Source: Nostoc sp. 'Peltigera membranacea cyanobiont' N6
GTDB taxonomy: Bacteria > Cyanobacteriota > Cyanobacteriia > Cyanobacteriales > Nostocaceae
Direction: 5' to 3'
DNA: 64,000 nt
Assembly: GCF_002949735.1 (NCBI RefSeq)
Contig: NZ_CP026681.1
Location: 7,470,501 to 7,534,500 of the forward strand
The notes below the pieces were generated by a model. It worked only from the letters and a program-made list of their open reading frames with translations. It did not search any database and was not told the DNA's origin. Numbering within the stretch: the first letter of the stretch is position 1; each line of letters begins with the position of its first letter. Positions 44,067 through 54,664 of this stretch are shown here, piece after piece. Both the position numbers and the translations under genes were made by a program.

Positions 44067-46004
44067 ATGACGAGCAGTTACAGTGCCGATCAGATTCAAG
44101 TTCTGGAAGGTCTGGAAGCCGTCCGCAAAAGACCAGGAATGTACATCGGTACCACTGGGCCGCGAGGACTCCACCATTTAGTTTACGAGGTGGTGGACAA
44201 TTCAATCGATGAGGCTTTGGCGGGTCATTGCACTCATATAGAGGTAGATATCAACGCTGACGGTTCCGTGACTGTAACAGATGATGGTCGCGGTATTCCC
44301 GTTGATACTCACTCGCGCACCGGAAAATCAGCTTTGGAAACCGTGATGACTGTACTGCACGCTGGTGGTAAGTTTGGCGGCGGTGGCTACAAAGTTTCTG
44401 GAGGATTACATGGGGTTGGTATTTCTGTTGTTAATGCCCTATCTGAAGTTGTAGAAGTTACAGTTTGGCGAGATAAAAAGGTTTATCTCCAACGCTACGA
44501 ACGCGGTATCCCAGTTACTGAACTCCAAGCAAAGCCTTACAAAGAAGCTAGAACTGGAACTTCTGTCACCTTCAAGCCAGATACCCAAATCTTTACAATT
44601 AGCATTGAGTTTGATTACATCACTTTATCAGGTCGCCTACGGGAATTGGCGTATCTAAATGCAGGTGTCAAAATTACCTTTACTGACCACCGTCTGGAGT
44701 TACTAAAAAGCGATACACCGAAGGTAGAATCGTACAATTACAAGGGTGGTATTAAAGAATATATCGCGTACATGAACCGCGAGAAGCAACCTCTGCATGA
44801 AGAAATTATCTATGTACAGGGCGAACGCAATAACGTACAAGTGGAAGTTTCTTTGCAATGGTGTACTGATGCTTATACGGATAATGTACTAGGTTTTGCT
44901 AACAATATTCGCACGGTAGATGGTGGTACGCACTTAGAAGGCTTGAAGGCAGTTCTAACTCGGACATTAAATGCGATCGCACGCAAGCGCAATAAAATTA
45001 AAGAGAATGAAACTAACCTCAGTGGCGAACACGTCCGGGAAGGTTTGACTGCGGTAATTTCCGTTAAAGTCCCAGATCCAGAATTTGAAGGACAAACCAA
45101 GACCAAACTCGGTAACACTGAAGTGCGGGGGATTGTCGATTCTCTGGTGGGAGAAGTTCTCACCGAGTATCTAGAATTTCATCCGGCGATCGCAGATTCA
45201 ATTTTAGATAAAGCGATCCAAGCTTTCAAAGCCGCAGAAGCAGCGCGTCATGCACGGGAATTAGTTCGACGTAAATCTGTACTGGAATCTTCGCCATTAC
45301 CTGGTAAATTGGCAGATTGCAGTTCTCGCGATCCCAGCGAATCTGAGATATTCATCGTGGAAGGGGATTCAGCCGGTGGGAGTGCCAAACAAGGACGCGA
45401 TCGCCGCACTCAAGCTATCTTGCCTCTACGTGGTAAAATTCTCAACATTGAAAAAACCGATGACGCTAAAATTTATAAAAATAACGAAGTTCAATCGTTA
45501 ATTACAGCCCTAGGTCTAGGTGTCAAAGGTGATGAATTCGATTCTACCCAACTGCGCTATCACCGCATAGTCATCATGACGGATGCTGACGTAGATGGAG
45601 CGCACATTCGGACTTTGTTGTTAACATTCTTCTATCGCTATCAACGGGCACTCATCGAACAAGGCTTTATTTATATTGCTTGTCCCCCACTGTTTAAAGT
45701 AGAACGGGGACGTAATCATGAGTACTGCTATAGCGATCGCGAAAAGAATCAAGCGATCGCCAAATTCCCCGCTAACGCCAACTACACCATCCAACGCTTC
45801 AAAGGTTTGGGTGAAATGATGCCACAACAACTCTGGGATACCACCATGAACCCAGAAAGCCGCAAAATGAAGCAAGTGGAAATTGAGGACGCTGCCGAAG
45901 CCGATCGCATCTTCACAATTTTAATGGGCGATCGCGTCGCACCCAGACGAGAATTCATCGAAACTTATGGTTCTAAACTCAACTTCACCGATTTAGATAT
46001 TTAA
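44067..46004 (+). CDS. gyrB: DNA gyrase subunit B
   Basis: 645 residues. A GHKL ATPase domain ([46 protein letters not shown]), transducer, then TOPRIM with [31 protein letters not shown] and [18 protein letters not shown], and the gyrase tail [21 protein letters not shown]. With GyrA it forms gyrase, which introduces negative supercoils. There is no gyrA gene adjacent; a GyrA/ParC-type gene lies 4 kb downstream on the other strand. AGGAG precedes the ATG. A terminator follows closely. Confidence 0.97.
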   Translation: MTSSYSADQIQVLEGLEAVRKRPGMYIGTTGPRGLHHLVYEVVDNSIDEALAGHCTHIEVDINADGSVTVTDDGRGIPVDTHSRTGKSALETVMTVLHAGGKFGGGGYKVSGGLHGVGISVVNALSEVVEVTVWRDKKVYLQRYERGIPVTELQAKPYKEARTGTSVTFKPDTQIFTISIEFDYITLSGRLRELAYLNAGVKITFTDHRLELLKSDTPKVESYNYKGGIKEYIAYMNREKQPLHEEIIYVQGERNNVQVEVSLQWCTDAYTDNVLGFANNIRTVDGGTHLEGLKAVLTRTLNAIARKRNKIKENETNLSGEHVREGLTAVISVKVPDPEFEGQTKTKLGNTEVRGIVDSLVGEVLTEYLEFHPAIADSILDKAIQAFKAAEAARHARELVRRKSVLESSPLPGKLADCSSRDPSESEIFIVEGDSAGGSAKQGRDRRTQAILPLRGKILNIEKTDDAKIYKNNEVQSLITALGLGVKGDEFDSTQLRYHRIVIMTDADVDGAHIRTLLLTFFYRYQRALIEQGFIYIACPPLFKVERGRNHEYCYSDREKNQAIAKFPANANYTIQRFKGLGEMMPQQLWDTTMNPESRKMKQVEIEDAAEADRIFTILMGDRVAPRREFIETYGSKLNFTDLDI

Positions 46005-46043
46005 TATCAATTCCCTAACACTACTTAAATAATTTGTGACATT

Positions 46044-46080
46044 GGTAATGAGCGATCCGTTTTCACCCATTACCTTTTTT
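46044..46080 (+). terminator. gyrB terminator
   Basis: GGTAATG / CATTACC stem (46044-46050 and 46068-46074), followed by TTTTTT, 40 bases past the gyrB stop. Confidence 0.75.
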
Positions 46081-46267
46081 GTATCCGAAATTGCTATAAA
46101 AATACTTCTTTTGGCTGACTTTTGGCTGATGGCAAACTAAGGAATCTATAAACATTGTATCCACTCTGCGGTTTCTTATTCCCTAGCTCTTAGGTAAATT
46201 CTAAGTTAAGTAGAACGACTTGAAAAAACAAACTATGTAAAGTAATGTAACTTTAGCGAAAATCAGT

Positions 46268-46318
46268 TCGTAGTAAGGACTTTAGTCCTGATTTGAGAAC
46301 TAAAGTTCTCACTACAAA
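46268..46318. repeat. Imperfect inverted repeat (TAGTAAGGACTTTAGTCCT type)
   Basis: Arms of about 20 bases pair with a few mismatches around a six-base centre. The sequence matches a palindromic spacer repeat I recall from Nostoc genomes. Confidence 0.6.
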
Positions 46319-46796
46319 CCTTTAATTATTTACCCTGTTCTACTTAGTGGAAAATCATAAGATTTGCTTATTGTCAATATTTTACAAAAATTCAATATTT
46401 AAGTGTTAGTAAAACTACCAATTTTATTGGGAAGTTAGTCAAGACAAAACTCTTTGCACTGACTAGTACAGTTCGGCGGAAATAAACCACCCATTTAAAA
46501 TGTCTAAAACCCTTACACAATAGTAATTACGAATTATCGAACGCGTAGCGTTTCGTAGAAAAGCAGTACTAGCTAATTAATTTTGTCCACCAACTAGAAA
46601 CACATTTGTTATCCTTTAATAAAATAACTGAATATCATCTATCAAACAGCAATTAATAGGTATTCTGGGGATTTCTCATCATAAGATGACAGAAACTTAC
46701 CGAAACAAAAGTATTTAAATTTACAATTCTTTTACGCAAAAAAGCTTTGTAACTAAAATGATTAGGTAATCTTCTTGATTCTCTCGGTTTGAGGTA

Positions 46797-46919
46797 ATGG
46801 CTACTGAAAGCACACACCATCTGGCTGAAAACTTGTTAATATCTTCATATACTGCCGTGGCGATCGCTATTGTATCGTATGTATCTAATGAACTTTTGCC
46901 TAAAATAGGACTATACTAG
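46797..46919 (+). CDS. Possible 40-residue single-TM peptide
   Basis: ATG preceded closely by GAGG opens MATESTHHLAENLLISSY..., with a hydrophobic stretch AVAIAIVSYVSNELLP and a stop after KIGLY. The length and TM helix are in the range of small photosynthetic or respiratory subunits, but I recognise no family, and the Shine-Dalgarno spacing is short. Confidence 0.3.
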   Translation: MATESTHHLAENLLISSYTAVAIAIVSYVSNELLPKIGLY

Positions 46920-47684
46920 CGAGTTCACAGGACAAATTGTTTTTGAATTGATTAAAATATCCTTGTATACAATAAGAAGAGTTTGTCAAGTTTCATAGGG
47001 CTGAAATCGCCACAGTGCGCTAACGTGTGAATAAGGCTGAATTAGTTAAACCTAAATTGATCTACTATCAGGTCAATTCTGCCAAAGCCTCAACTCCTCA
47101 GTTAAGGTAATTAGTAAGCAGACGGTTAACTACTTTAAGGCAAGCACTACCACCCTGGTTGTATTTACCCAATCGAAAGACTAGCTTTAATCTCAGGAAT
47201 GCGTAATTTATGAAGGAAATGTAAAAATGGGTAGATTAAGACTTCTCATCTGAGTTAACATAAAAATGCACTTTTTCTAAGTAGTTAGTGTTGTGTAAAA
47301 TACATAGAACCGGGCAGGAGCAAGCATACTTACCTTGTAATGTAATAAGAGCGTCACTAAAATTCCGAAAAGTTGAAAAAAATTTAAGGGTATAACTCCC
47401 GTTTTTAATGTCTTTTTGGTAATAGTGGCTAACAATTGCTGTAAGAGTTCATGATTAATACACAAAAAGAGTGCAATTTCTGTGAAACAGGCTACAATCG
47501 GAAGAGTCTTTATAGGAAAATCTGCCAACAGTCTGAACTCATTAGTATAGAGTGGCAAATTTTTTTAGAAAGACAAGTATTTTTTTTGACCAGTTAGTTG
47601 AAAGCAGTATGTGATAGCAACACATATAACATTTACTAAGGTGAGCAAATCACTTTTATAGATAGCTTAAACTAAACTAAAAAA

Positions 47685-47755
47685 CCTCCAACAGGAGGAG
47701 TAAAATGTCCGAAAATATTTCTGGCAAATCTGCCAAAAAACTTATTTTCGGTTGA
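47685..47755 (+). promoter_or_regulatory. Leader mini-ORF with hairpin-sequestered ribosome site upstream of sigA
   Basis: CCTCC-AACA-GGAGG forms a tight hairpin at 47685-47698. Its right arm is a perfect Shine-Dalgarno for ATG at 47705, opening a 16-residue frame (MSENISGKSAKKLIFG, stop at 47755). The sigA start follows 73 bases later. This could be a translated leader that tunes sigA. Confidence 0.4.
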
Positions 47756-47828
47756 CAATTGGCTCGTTTAAAAGAGCAGTAAACACATCTTGAGTAATTG
47801 ATTCTGCAAGGAGCATGAGGAACGCGGC

Positions 47829-48998
47829 ATGAACCAGGCTAACAACGTACTCGAAAGCATATATCAGCCTGAACTAGAAATAATGAATCAGCCTGAGCTC
47901 GAGTTAGAAGAACTCTTAATAGATGATGAAGAGGACTTGCTTATCATCGATGAAGGTGACGATGAATTTTTAGAGCCTCAGACTGATGAGGACGACGCAA
48001 AGTCTGGAAAAGCCGCTAAATCGCGTCGTCGGACACAAAGCAAGAAAAAGCATTACACAGAAGATTCCATTCGGCTTTACTTGCAAGAAATTGGTAGAAT
48101 TCGGCTGTTGCGGGCAGACGAAGAAATCGAATTGGCGCGGAAAATCGCCGATTTACTGGAATTAGAGAGGGTGCGGGAAAGACTCTCAGAACAGTTGGAT
48201 CGCGATCCTCGGGATAGTGAATGGGCAGAAGCAGTACAGCTGCCACTACCAGCCTTTCGTTATCGCCTCCATGTTGGTCGCAGGGCGAAAGACAAGATGG
48301 TGCAATCTAACCTCCGTCTTGTGGTTTCAATTGCTAAGAAGTACATGAATCGTGGTTTGTCGTTCCAAGACTTAATTCAGGAAGGCAGTCTCGGTTTGAT
48401 TCGTGCCGCTGAAAAGTTTGACCACGAAAAAGGCTATAAGTTCTCTACTTATGCTACATGGTGGATTCGTCAAGCAATTACCCGCGCGATCGCAGACCAA
48501 TCCCGTACAATTCGTCTTCCAGTTCACCTTTACGAAACCATCTCTCGGATTAAGAAAACTACCAAGTTACTATCTCAAGAAATGGGTCGCAAACCAACCG
48601 AAGAAGAAATCGCTACTCGGATGGAAATGACCATTGAGAAGTTGCGGTTTATTGCTAAATCCGCCCAGTTGCCTATTTCACTAGAAACGCCTATTGGTAA
48701 AGAAGAAGATTCTCGATTGGGCGATTTTATTGAATCTGATGGTGAAACGCCAGAAGACCAAGTTTCCAAAAATCTTCTGCGCGAAGACTTGGAAAAAGTC
48801 CTCGACAGCCTCAGCCCCCGCGAACGCGATGTCCTCAGACTGCGTTACGGCTTGGATGATGGTCGGATGAAAACCCTTGAGGAAATCGGACAGATTTTCA
48901 ACGTTACCCGCGAACGGATTCGTCAAATTGAGGCGAAGGCACTTCGTAAGTTACGCCACCCCAATCGTAACAGCGTTCTCAAGGAATATATTCGGTAG
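47829..48998 (+). CDS. sigA: Primary RNA polymerase sigma factor SigA (RpoD)
   Basis: 389 residues, the usual cyanobacterial SigA length. An acidic N-terminus ([20 protein letters not shown]) is followed by region 1.2 ([18 protein letters not shown]), regions 2.1-2.4 ([54 protein letters not shown]), region 3 and region 4 ([38 protein letters not shown]). It drives housekeeping transcription. A long leader with a mini-ORF precedes it, and a convergent terminator shared with an HLIP gene follows. Confidence 0.97.
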   Translation: MNQANNVLESIYQPELEIMNQPELELEELLIDDEEDLLIIDEGDDEFLEPQTDEDDAKSGKAAKSRRRTQSKKKHYTEDSIRLYLQEIGRIRLLRADEEIELARKIADLLELERVRERLSEQLDRDPRDSEWAEAVQLPLPAFRYRLHVGRRAKDKMVQSNLRLVVSIAKKYMNRGLSFQDLIQEGSLGLIRAAEKFDHEKGYKFSTYATWWIRQAITRAIADQSRTIRLPVHLYETISRIKKTTKLLSQEMGRKPTEEEIATRMEMTIEKLRFIAKSAQLPISLETPIGKEEDSRLGDFIESDGETPEDQVSKNLLREDLEKVLDSLSPRERDVLRLRYGLDDGRMKTLEEIGQIFNVTRERIRQIEAKALRKLRHPNRNSVLKEYIR

Positions 48999-49002
48999 TT
49001 AT

Positions 49003-49052
49003 TAATCATTGGTCATTAGTAAAAAAACAAATGACAACTGACAAATGACAAA
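49003..49052. repeat. Heptamer-type tract downstream of sigA
   Basis: CATTGGTCATTAGT, then ACAAATGACAACTGACAAATGAC units, immediately before the terminator. Confidence 0.7.
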
Positions 49053-49057
49053 CAAAT

Positions 49058-49095
49058 AAAAAACCTGGTAGTGAATTATCACTCCAGGTTTTTTT
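49058..49095. terminator. Bidirectional terminator, sigA / HLIP
   Basis: CCTGG(T)AGTGA / TCACT-CCAGG stem flanked by A6 on one side and T7 on the other. It serves the convergent sigA and HLIP genes. Confidence 0.85.
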
Positions 49096-49123
49096 ATTTA
49101 TAGGTCATCTTAGATATTAAAAC

Positions 49124-49309
49124 TTATAGGATGCCCCAAAAATGTAGGAAGCCTTGACCAGAGAAAACTTCAACCAAAATGGCTGCTGAAAAGCCAATCA
49201 TTGCCAAACGACCGTTCCAAACTTCTGCTTGTGGGGTAAAGCCCCAACGCCAAGCGTTGCGATCTTCAATTACAGGAGTAGTTACTTTTGTTGTGCTTAC
49301 GTTTGTCAT
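49124..49309 (-). CDS. High-light-inducible protein (HLIP)
   Basis: 61 residues. The polar N-terminus contains [13 protein letters not shown], and the chlorophyll-binding helix is [22 protein letters not shown], keeping the E, N and R positions of the CAB/HLIP fold; it ends [11 protein letters not shown]. The [11 protein letters not shown] form is typical of HLIPs and of the ferrochelatase C-terminal helix. Photoprotection and photosystem or chlorophyll-synthase assembly are the known roles. Monocistronic and convergent to sigA. Confidence 0.93.
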   Translation of the reverse strand: MTNVSTTKVTTPVIEDRNAWRWGFTPQAEVWNGRLAMIGFSAAILVEVFSGQGFLHFWGIL

Positions 49310-49615
49310 GGTTCGGACTCCAAACTTAATTTTTAAGGTTTATTGCCTTATGTAAACTAATATAACAAATATTTTTAGAAAAGCAACAGGTTTTATACTT
49401 TTATTTCCATACCTTGACATAAATGGATATAGCTATTTATACATATTAAAACATCAACCTTCAGCGAGATTTACTGAGGGAGAAGAAATGTTATCTAGAT
49501 TTTTAGCCTTATCAATAATATAACTTTATTGAGACTATTATCAAATACTTTATGTAAATTCCTTTATATAGATAGATATTATTATTTTAAATTCAAAATG
49601 TATTGATAATTTTAG
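49310..49615. other. AT-rich promoter region of the HLIP gene
   Basis: 306 bases, about three-quarters A/T. No gene or recognised operator. Confidence 0.5.
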
Positions 49616-50084
49616 TCAGTAGTAGAAAATTTCCATTTCTTTTGAAGTCAAGACAAAGCCAAACTTCTCATACATAGGTTTACCATCCTCAGTGGCGTGA
49701 AGCCAGAGGCGTTTTGCTTCAGTTGCTCTCACAAAGCTGATAATTTCCTTTAACAATGCTGTAGCAATTCCCTAGTCCTCGCCACATCGGAATTGTATAC
49801 ACGTTCATAATGTAGGCTTCTAAGCCTGAGAGATTGCCGTTGTAAGGGGGTCGTTGAAAAAATACTAAGCCGCTAGTGGCGACAATTTGACTATCCACTT
49901 GAGCTACCCAAGCTAAAAACTCACCCGACGGCATTTTTTCGCCAAGATATTTTCGAGTTGCTTCTGCTAGGTTTGCGGTGTCAGAGTTACCTTTAATTTC
50001 GCCAGTCTCCCGCAGGAGTTCGAGACGCAGTTAGATTAGCGCCTCTAAATCCTGCAAGTTGGCTTGTCGCAAGTTGAAAATCAC
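49616..50084 (-). pseudogene. Decayed GNAT-family N-acetyltransferase
   Basis: From a GTG seven bases past the GyrA/ParC stop, the minus strand reads IFNLRQANLQDLEALI, then an in-frame TAA (one base from CAA), then LRLELLRETGEIKG..KMPSGEFLAWVAQVDSQIVATSGL. After WRGLG one extra base shifts the frame; correcting it gives IATALLKEIISFVRATEAKRLWLHATEDGKPMYEKFGF and a natural end. The R-G-L-G-I-A-T acetyl-CoA loop and the F(E/K)KFGF ending define GNAT. Two lesions make it non-functional unless they are sequencing errors. Confidence 0.85.
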
Positions 50085-50090
50085 TCTGAT

Positions 50091-52625
50091 TTACGATCGC
50101 ACTTCCGCAACAGTAATAATTTTTTCATCGCGGTTGAGTTGGATAATACTTTCACCTTTCACATCCCTACCCAAAATCGGCACGGTTTCCACAGATATTC
50201 GCACTACCCGCTCCTTATTCGTCACTAAAGCGACCTCGGCAGATGCGTTGGCGTAGCCCGCCGTTCGCGTAGCGTCTCGTAGAGAAGGCATCGCTATGAC
50301 CATACCAGCTAAATTATCAGTTTTGCTTGCAAATTTCAGCGTTTGTGTCCCTAAATCGCCGCGATTAGCCGCTCTTAACTGACTTGCAGCCATCCGCTTG
50401 GCATATCCTTCTTGAGTAACTAGCAACAATTGGTCATCTTTGCCGACAGTGACACAGCCAACCATTTGCTGATTTTTCAATAATCGAAATGCTTGTAAAC
50501 CCATTGCTGCGCGACCCATGATCGGTAACTGTTCATCATTGGCTGCAAAACGCAACACTCGCCCACCAGAACTAGCTAAAATCAGATGCGCTCCAGGAGC
50601 GGTGAATTGGGTAAATGACAATTCATCATCGTCTTTGAGCTTCAAAATCGTGATTCCGCGCCGCGTCAAGTTTGTGAATTCTCCCAAGGACAGACGCTTA
50701 ATTCTTCCCTGTTTTGTTAAGAGAATCATCTGTTGAGTTTCGAGATTGTCCGGTAGTACAAAGCGGCTAACCACAGCTTCTTGAGCGCCTTGAGCAGTAT
50801 TACTGAGCATAGTAATCAAAGGTTTTCCCCGGGGAGAACGCCCAGTTGTTGGGGGAATTTCTCCCACATTCACAGGGTAGACTTTGCCGCCACCAGTTAG
50901 GATTAGTAAATCTTTTTGGGTGTCAGTCAACACAGTTTGGATAATGAAGTCATTATCATGTAGACCATTTTCAGCTTTTGACTTTCTCCCAGATGGTTGG
51001 GTGCGACGGACATAACCCCGTTGGGTAAATTCTAAAATTGCTTCTTCTGCCGGTTCAGAAGATTTCAGATTTTCCTCTTCCTGTTCTACTCCTCTACTCC
51101 TCAGATCCTCTGCCTTAGACTTTTGTTCTTCTCCGATTTTTGTGCGTCGGGGATCGCTGTACTTGCGCTTGAGCGATCGCAATTCTTTTTTCAGCGCCTT
51201 GAGTAATTCGCGGCGATCGTTGAGTAATTGTTCTAGCGAACTAATTTGTTCGCTAACTTGCTCAAATTCTTGCTGCAAATTTTGCTGTTCTAAACTGGTT
51301 AGGCGGCGCAACGGCATAGCCAAAATTGCATCTCCTTGTACCTCACTCAAATCTAGTTGGCTACAAAGATTTATTTTTGCCGTACTTCCATCGGGAGCTT
51401 GGCGTAAAATTTCAATTACCCGATCCAAATTAGATAGGGCTTTGAGTAAACCTTCTACCAAATGCACGCGACTTTGAGCTTTCCCCAACTCGTAATTGTA
51501 GCGACGGTTTAGCGTCTCTTCCCGGAAAGTCAAAAACTCTTGCAACAATTGACGCAAACTTAACTGGCGGGGTTGTCCATTGACGATCGCTAACAGAATT
51601 GCCCCAAAGGTCATTTGTAAAGCAGTTTGGTGATACAAATGCTGGAGAACTTCTTGAGGATTGGTATCGCGTTTGAGTTCAATTACGACTCGCATCCCTT
51701 CGCGATCGCTCTCATCCCGAAGATCGGAAATTCCTTGCAAACGACCTTGATTTACTAAGTCTGCTACCTTCTCAATCCAGGCGGCCTTATTCACTTGATA
51801 AGGCAATTCTGTAATGATAATGGCCGTCCGTCGCTTGCTTCCTCTAGCAGCTGGAATTTCCTCCAGAGTTGCAACTCCCCGCAGCAAAATTCCACCTTTA
51901 CCTGTGGTGTATGCTTCCCGAATTCCCGTCTCACCAATTATTTCGCCACCAGTGGGAAAGTCTGGCCCTGGAATTAGCTCGAATAACTTCTCATCTGCCA
52001 AATCTGGGTTGTCGATTAAAGCGATTAACCCATCCACAACTTCCCCTAAGTTGTGCGGTGGAACATTTGTCGCCATTCCCACAGCAATCCCAGAACAGCC
52101 ATTGAGCAATAGAAAGGGCAATTGAGCGGGTAAAACCGTTGGTTCTTGCTGGGAATTATCGAAGTTCCCGACAAATTCCACCGTTTCTTCACCAATTTCT
52201 GTCAGCATTCCCTCATGACTGATGGGTGCGAGGCGCGTTTCTGTATAACGCATCGCCGCCGGCGGGTCATTATCAACGCTACCAAAGTTACCGTGTCCGG
52301 CTAGCAAAGGATAGCGGCTAGAAAAATCCTGCACTAACCTGACTAAAGCATCGTAAACTGATTGGTCGCCGTGGGGATGGTATTTACCCAACACATCACC
52401 CACTACACGGGCACATTTTCGATAAGGTCTATCTGGTACTAAACCGAGTTCGTGCATTGCATATAAAATGCGGCGATGCACTGGTTTTAAGCCATCACGC
52501 ACGTCTGGTAGCGCTCGCCCGACAATTACGCTCATGGCATATTCGAGATAAGACCGTTGCATCTCGGTGTGCAGGGCTGTTGGAATTACCTGTCCCGTTG
52601 AGAGAAGGTTTAACTGTTTTGCCAT
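50091..52625 (-). CDS. gyrA: Type IIA topoisomerase subunit A (GyrA/ParC-like)
   Basis: 844 residues. Breakage-reunion domain: [53 protein letters not shown] and the active-site Tyr in [10 protein letters not shown]; then a long coiled-coil gate and a beta-pinwheel C-terminal domain from about 520. Where gyrases carry the QRRGGKG GyrA-box, this protein reads [11 protein letters not shown] (about 540-548), so wrapping-type supercoiling is questionable and a ParC-like role is possible. A charged linker (about 495-525, [20 protein letters not shown]) and an in-frame dispersed repeat ([15 protein letters not shown], bases 50242-50294) interrupt the domain. A second gyrA is expected elsewhere in the genome. 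Confidence 0.9.
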   Translation of the reverse strand: MAKQLNLLSTGQVIPTALHTEMQRSYLEYAMSVIVGRALPDVRDGLKPVHRRILYAMHELGLVPDRPYRKCARVVGDVLGKYHPHGDQSVYDALVRLVQDFSSRYPLLAGHGNFGSVDNDPPAAMRYTETRLAPISHEGMLTEIGEETVEFVGNFDNSQQEPTVLPAQLPFLLLNGCSGIAVGMATNVPPHNLGEVVDGLIALIDNPDLADEKLFELIPGPDFPTGGEIIGETGIREAYTTGKGGILLRGVATLEEIPAARGSKRRTAIIITELPYQVNKAAWIEKVADLVNQGRLQGISDLRDESDREGMRVVIELKRDTNPQEVLQHLYHQTALQMTFGAILLAIVNGQPRQLSLRQLLQEFLTFREETLNRRYNYELGKAQSRVHLVEGLLKALSNLDRVIEILRQAPDGSTAKINLCSQLDLSEVQGDAILAMPLRRLTSLEQQNLQQEFEQVSEQISSLEQLLNDRRELLKALKKELRSLKRKYSDPRRTKIGEEQKSKAEDLRSRGVEQEEENLKSSEPAEEAILEFTQRGYVRRTQPSGRKSKAENGLHDNDFIIQTVLTDTQKDLLILTGGGKVYPVNVGEIPPTTGRSPRGKPLITMLSNTAQGAQEAVVSRFVLPDNLETQQMILLTKQGRIKRLSLGEFTNLTRRGITILKLKDDDELSFTQFTAPGAHLILASSGGRVLRFAANDEQLPIMGRAAMGLQAFRLLKNQQMVGCVTVGKDDQLLLVTQEGYAKRMAASQLRAANRGDLGTQTLKFASKTDNLAGMVIAMPSLRDATRTAGYANASAEVALVTNKERVVRISVETVPILGRDVKGESIIQLNRDEKIITVAEVRS
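50242..50294. repeat. Small dispersed repeat inside the gyrA/parC gene
   Basis: Reads on the minus strand GCGATGCCTTCTCTACGAG, then ACGCTACGCGAACGGCGGG, then CTACGCCAACGCATC. Related copies lie at about 11388-11412, 46537-46560 and 58019-58056. In frame, adding about 17 residues. Confidence 0.85.
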
Positions 52626-52951
52626 GAGTTTTTTCCCTGAAATTTAACTACACAAAAGCTGGCGGAACTCAATATTGCAGCAACCACAGCATAACGGATG
52701 AAGTGGGATTCCTAACAAAATATTGATAGTCATAGAAGAAAAAGCAGTAGTATCATCCTTGATGACAAGGATGTACATAGACTATTAAAAAGGGAACGGA
52801 TAGCAAGTGGCTGTTTTAATAGAATGATAATCTGCTGCACACTTAATTTGTATAGACTCCATAGCCAGGATACTTCCCATGACTGCATTTTCTCGTTTTT
52901 AATTTTGAATTGTCTAAGCTCCCTACATCTACCTCTATTACTAAAATTCTC
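52626..52951. other. Divergent promoter interval
   Basis: 326 bases between gyrA/parC (minus) and the response regulator (plus). A small perfect hairpin CATCCTT/AAGGATG (52754-52773) is the only structure seen. The TTG-initiated extension of the regulator frame into this region is not supported. Confidence 0.5.
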
Positions 52952-53356
52952 ATGAAAACTGTTTTAATTGTCGAAGACGATCTAATTAATGCCCGCGTTT
53001 TTTCCAAGATTTTGTCCAAGCGCGGCGGTTTAGGAGTGAAACATACTGAAAATGTTGAGGAAGTAATAAAAATTGCCCAATCAGGAGAAGCCGACCTAAT
53101 TTTGATGGATGTTTCTCTGTCGAGAAGTGTTTACCAAGGTAAATCTGTTGATGGAATCAAGATTACACAAATGTTAAAATCCGATCCAAAAACAGCAAAT
53201 TTACCTGTAATTTTGGTGACAGCACATGCTATGGAAGGCGATCGCGAGAATTTTCTTAAGCAAAGCGGTGCTGATGGCTATATTTCTAAGCCAGTTGTTG
53301 ACCATCAACAGTTTGTTGACCAAATCATTGCACTTCTACCCACAGAGAACCAGTGA
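52952..53356 (+). CDS. Single-domain response regulator (CheY-like)
   Basis: 134 residues from the ATG at 52952 (MKTVLIVEDDLINARVF); a frame from 52910 would need a TTG and adds an unrelated start. The receiver has D9-D10, the phospho-acceptor D53 in LILMDVSLS, the switch Thr in VILVTAHAM and Lys in GYISKPV. There is no output domain, so it acts through protein contacts, as in phosphorelays or chemotaxis-like systems. The inserted RSVYQGKSVDG loop after D53 is a feature of the cell-cycle-type DivK-like receivers. No kinase is adjacent. Confidence 0.9.
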   Translation: MKTVLIVEDDLINARVFSKILSKRGGLGVKHTENVEEVIKIAQSGEADLILMDVSLSRSVYQGKSVDGIKITQMLKSDPKTANLPVILVTAHAMEGDRENFLKQSGADGYISKPVVDHQQFVDQIIALLPTENQ

Positions 53357-53501
53357 GAATTGACGACTGATTTCAGGAATAATCGCCCGCAAAGGTTTTT
53401 GGGCGACTATTTCCCGTCTTTAGTTAGTATAGGTGTACTACGAAAAGGTACTGTTAAGCAAGGGGTAATAGGAAAGTCATGAGTTATGAGTTGAAATATT
53501 T

Positions 53502-53527
53502 AACAGACGCGATTAATCGCGTCTGTT
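53502..53527. repeat. 26-bp perfect palindrome (AACAGACGCGATT core)
   Basis: Second copy of the palindrome at 26923-26946; the cores share AGACGCGATT/AATCGCGTCT, while the outer bases differ but remain self-complementary. It lies between the response regulator and the convergent TPR gene. Confidence 0.85.
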
Positions 53528-53654
53528 GGGGAACTCCAAAAAATAAATTATCCCAATTTCTAGACTTAACACGCTCGATCCTCCCCCAGCTAAGAGCGGC
53601 CTGCCCCCTACCTACAAAGCAATGGGATATTTTTATTAGTTGGAAGTCCCTTGA

Positions 53655-54542
53655 TTATTGCGTAGGCTGTTGTTTAGGGGCTGATGATGAGTTTTCTCGT
53701 TGCTGTAGGGCTGCTTGAATACGGGGTAATTCTAAGAATTTTTTCGTATCAGACAGTAGGCGATCGCCCCAGAGGTTTTCTTTGAGAAAATTCAAATTAG
53801 CATAGCGCTGATCGATGCGGAGTGCGGCTTCTCCTAAGCTTAATCCTTGTTGGCGATCGCCTTTAGTGTACAGTGCCACTGCCAAAGCTAACAAAGGTTC
53901 TGCGGCTTGTTTATCAAGGGTTACAGCAGATTGCCACCGCTTAATCGCTTCGGGAATATTACCCTGTTCGTAGTTGATTAAGCCAATGTTGTTGAGCGCT
54001 GGCCAGAATTTTTTATCTTGAGAGACTGCTTTATCGTACTGGGCGATCGCATCTGGCAATCGACCCAGCAGAAAGTAAGCATTACCCAAGTCAAATAACC
54101 CTTCTGGATCGTTGGGTTTTAACTTCAAACCGTCTTGGTAATTGACAACAGCTGCTTGGTAATTTTTCTGCTGAAAATTAGCTGAACCCAAAGCAAACAA
54201 AATATCACCATTTTTTGGGTTGAGAGATTGCGCTTTTTTCAGACTAGCGATCGCCCCGTCAAACTCTTTGGTCTGTAGTTGCAATCCACCTAAGAGCAAC
54301 CACACTTTATCATTCTTCGGAGCTAGTTGACTAGCCAGACGCGCTCGTGGCAAAGCTAATTCAACCTGTTGAAACTGAGCTAGTTGAGCCGCCTCTTGTG
54401 CCAGACTCAATCCCTGCTTCTCTAACTTTGTCCCATCTAGTTGCAGTGTATGGGGTATTAATGCCTGCGCGTTAGCGGCTTTTGGCATACTCCACAAACT
54501 ACAGACCATTAGAAAAGAAATCAAACGAACATGTTTAGGCAC
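53655..54542 (-). CDS. Secreted or periplasmic TPR protein
   Basis: 295 residues. A signal peptide (about 1-25, ending AANAQA) precedes helical TPR units from about 40 to 250 (e.g. VWLLLGGLQLQTKEFDGAI, ILFALGSANFQQKNYQAAV, GLFDLGNAYFLLGRLPDAI, ALNNIGLINYEQGNIPEAI, LLALAVALYTKGDRQQGL). The tail is Gln/Ser-rich. Such TPR proteins scaffold envelope assembly steps. Divergent from the TetR gene by 145 bases, so the TetR operator could influence both. Function unknown. Confidence 0.85.
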   Translation of the reverse strand: MPKHVRLISFLMVCSLWSMPKAANAQALIPHTLQLDGTKLEKQGLSLAQEAAQLAQFQQVELALPRARLASQLAPKNDKVWLLLGGLQLQTKEFDGAIASLKKAQSLNPKNGDILFALGSANFQQKNYQAAVVNYQDGLKLKPNDPEGLFDLGNAYFLLGRLPDAIAQYDKAVSQDKKFWPALNNIGLINYEQGNIPEAIKRWQSAVTLDKQAAEPLLALAVALYTKGDRQQGLSLGEAALRIDQRYANLNFLKENLWGDRLLSDTKKFLELPRIQAALQQRENSSSAPKQQPTQ

Positions 54543-54664
54543 ATTACCGCCTTTAAGCCACTAATCAAAGAATCTTTCAGCTAGCTTAAACGATCTCCGC
54601 TCTTGACGGTAGCAAAATCTTACGTCATTAGCTCTTGACATCCCTATCGCTAAGGCAATAAATT

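Larger units (their letters stand above)
46081..47704. other. Long interval between gyrB and sigA
   Basis: About 1.6 kb, AT-rich, without a secure gene. Contents: an inverted repeat at 46268-46318 (TAGTAAGGACTTTAGTCCT and its imperfect complement), a dispersed-repeat fragment at 46537-46560 (CGAACGCGTAGCGTTTCG), a possible 40-codon membrane peptide at 46797-46919, and a 93-codon minus frame at 47277-47558 that looks spurious. Cyanobacterial sigA genes often have several promoters over a long leader, which could explain the space. Confidence 0.5.

Noticed and set aside
47277..47558. 93-codon minus frame in the gyrB-sigA gap
   Set aside because: Hydrophobic residues follow AT-rich composition; no ribosome site; antisense to the probable sigA leader.
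53479..53718. 79-codon plus frame after the response regulator
   Set aside because: It runs through the dispersed palindrome and into the antisense of the TPR gene.
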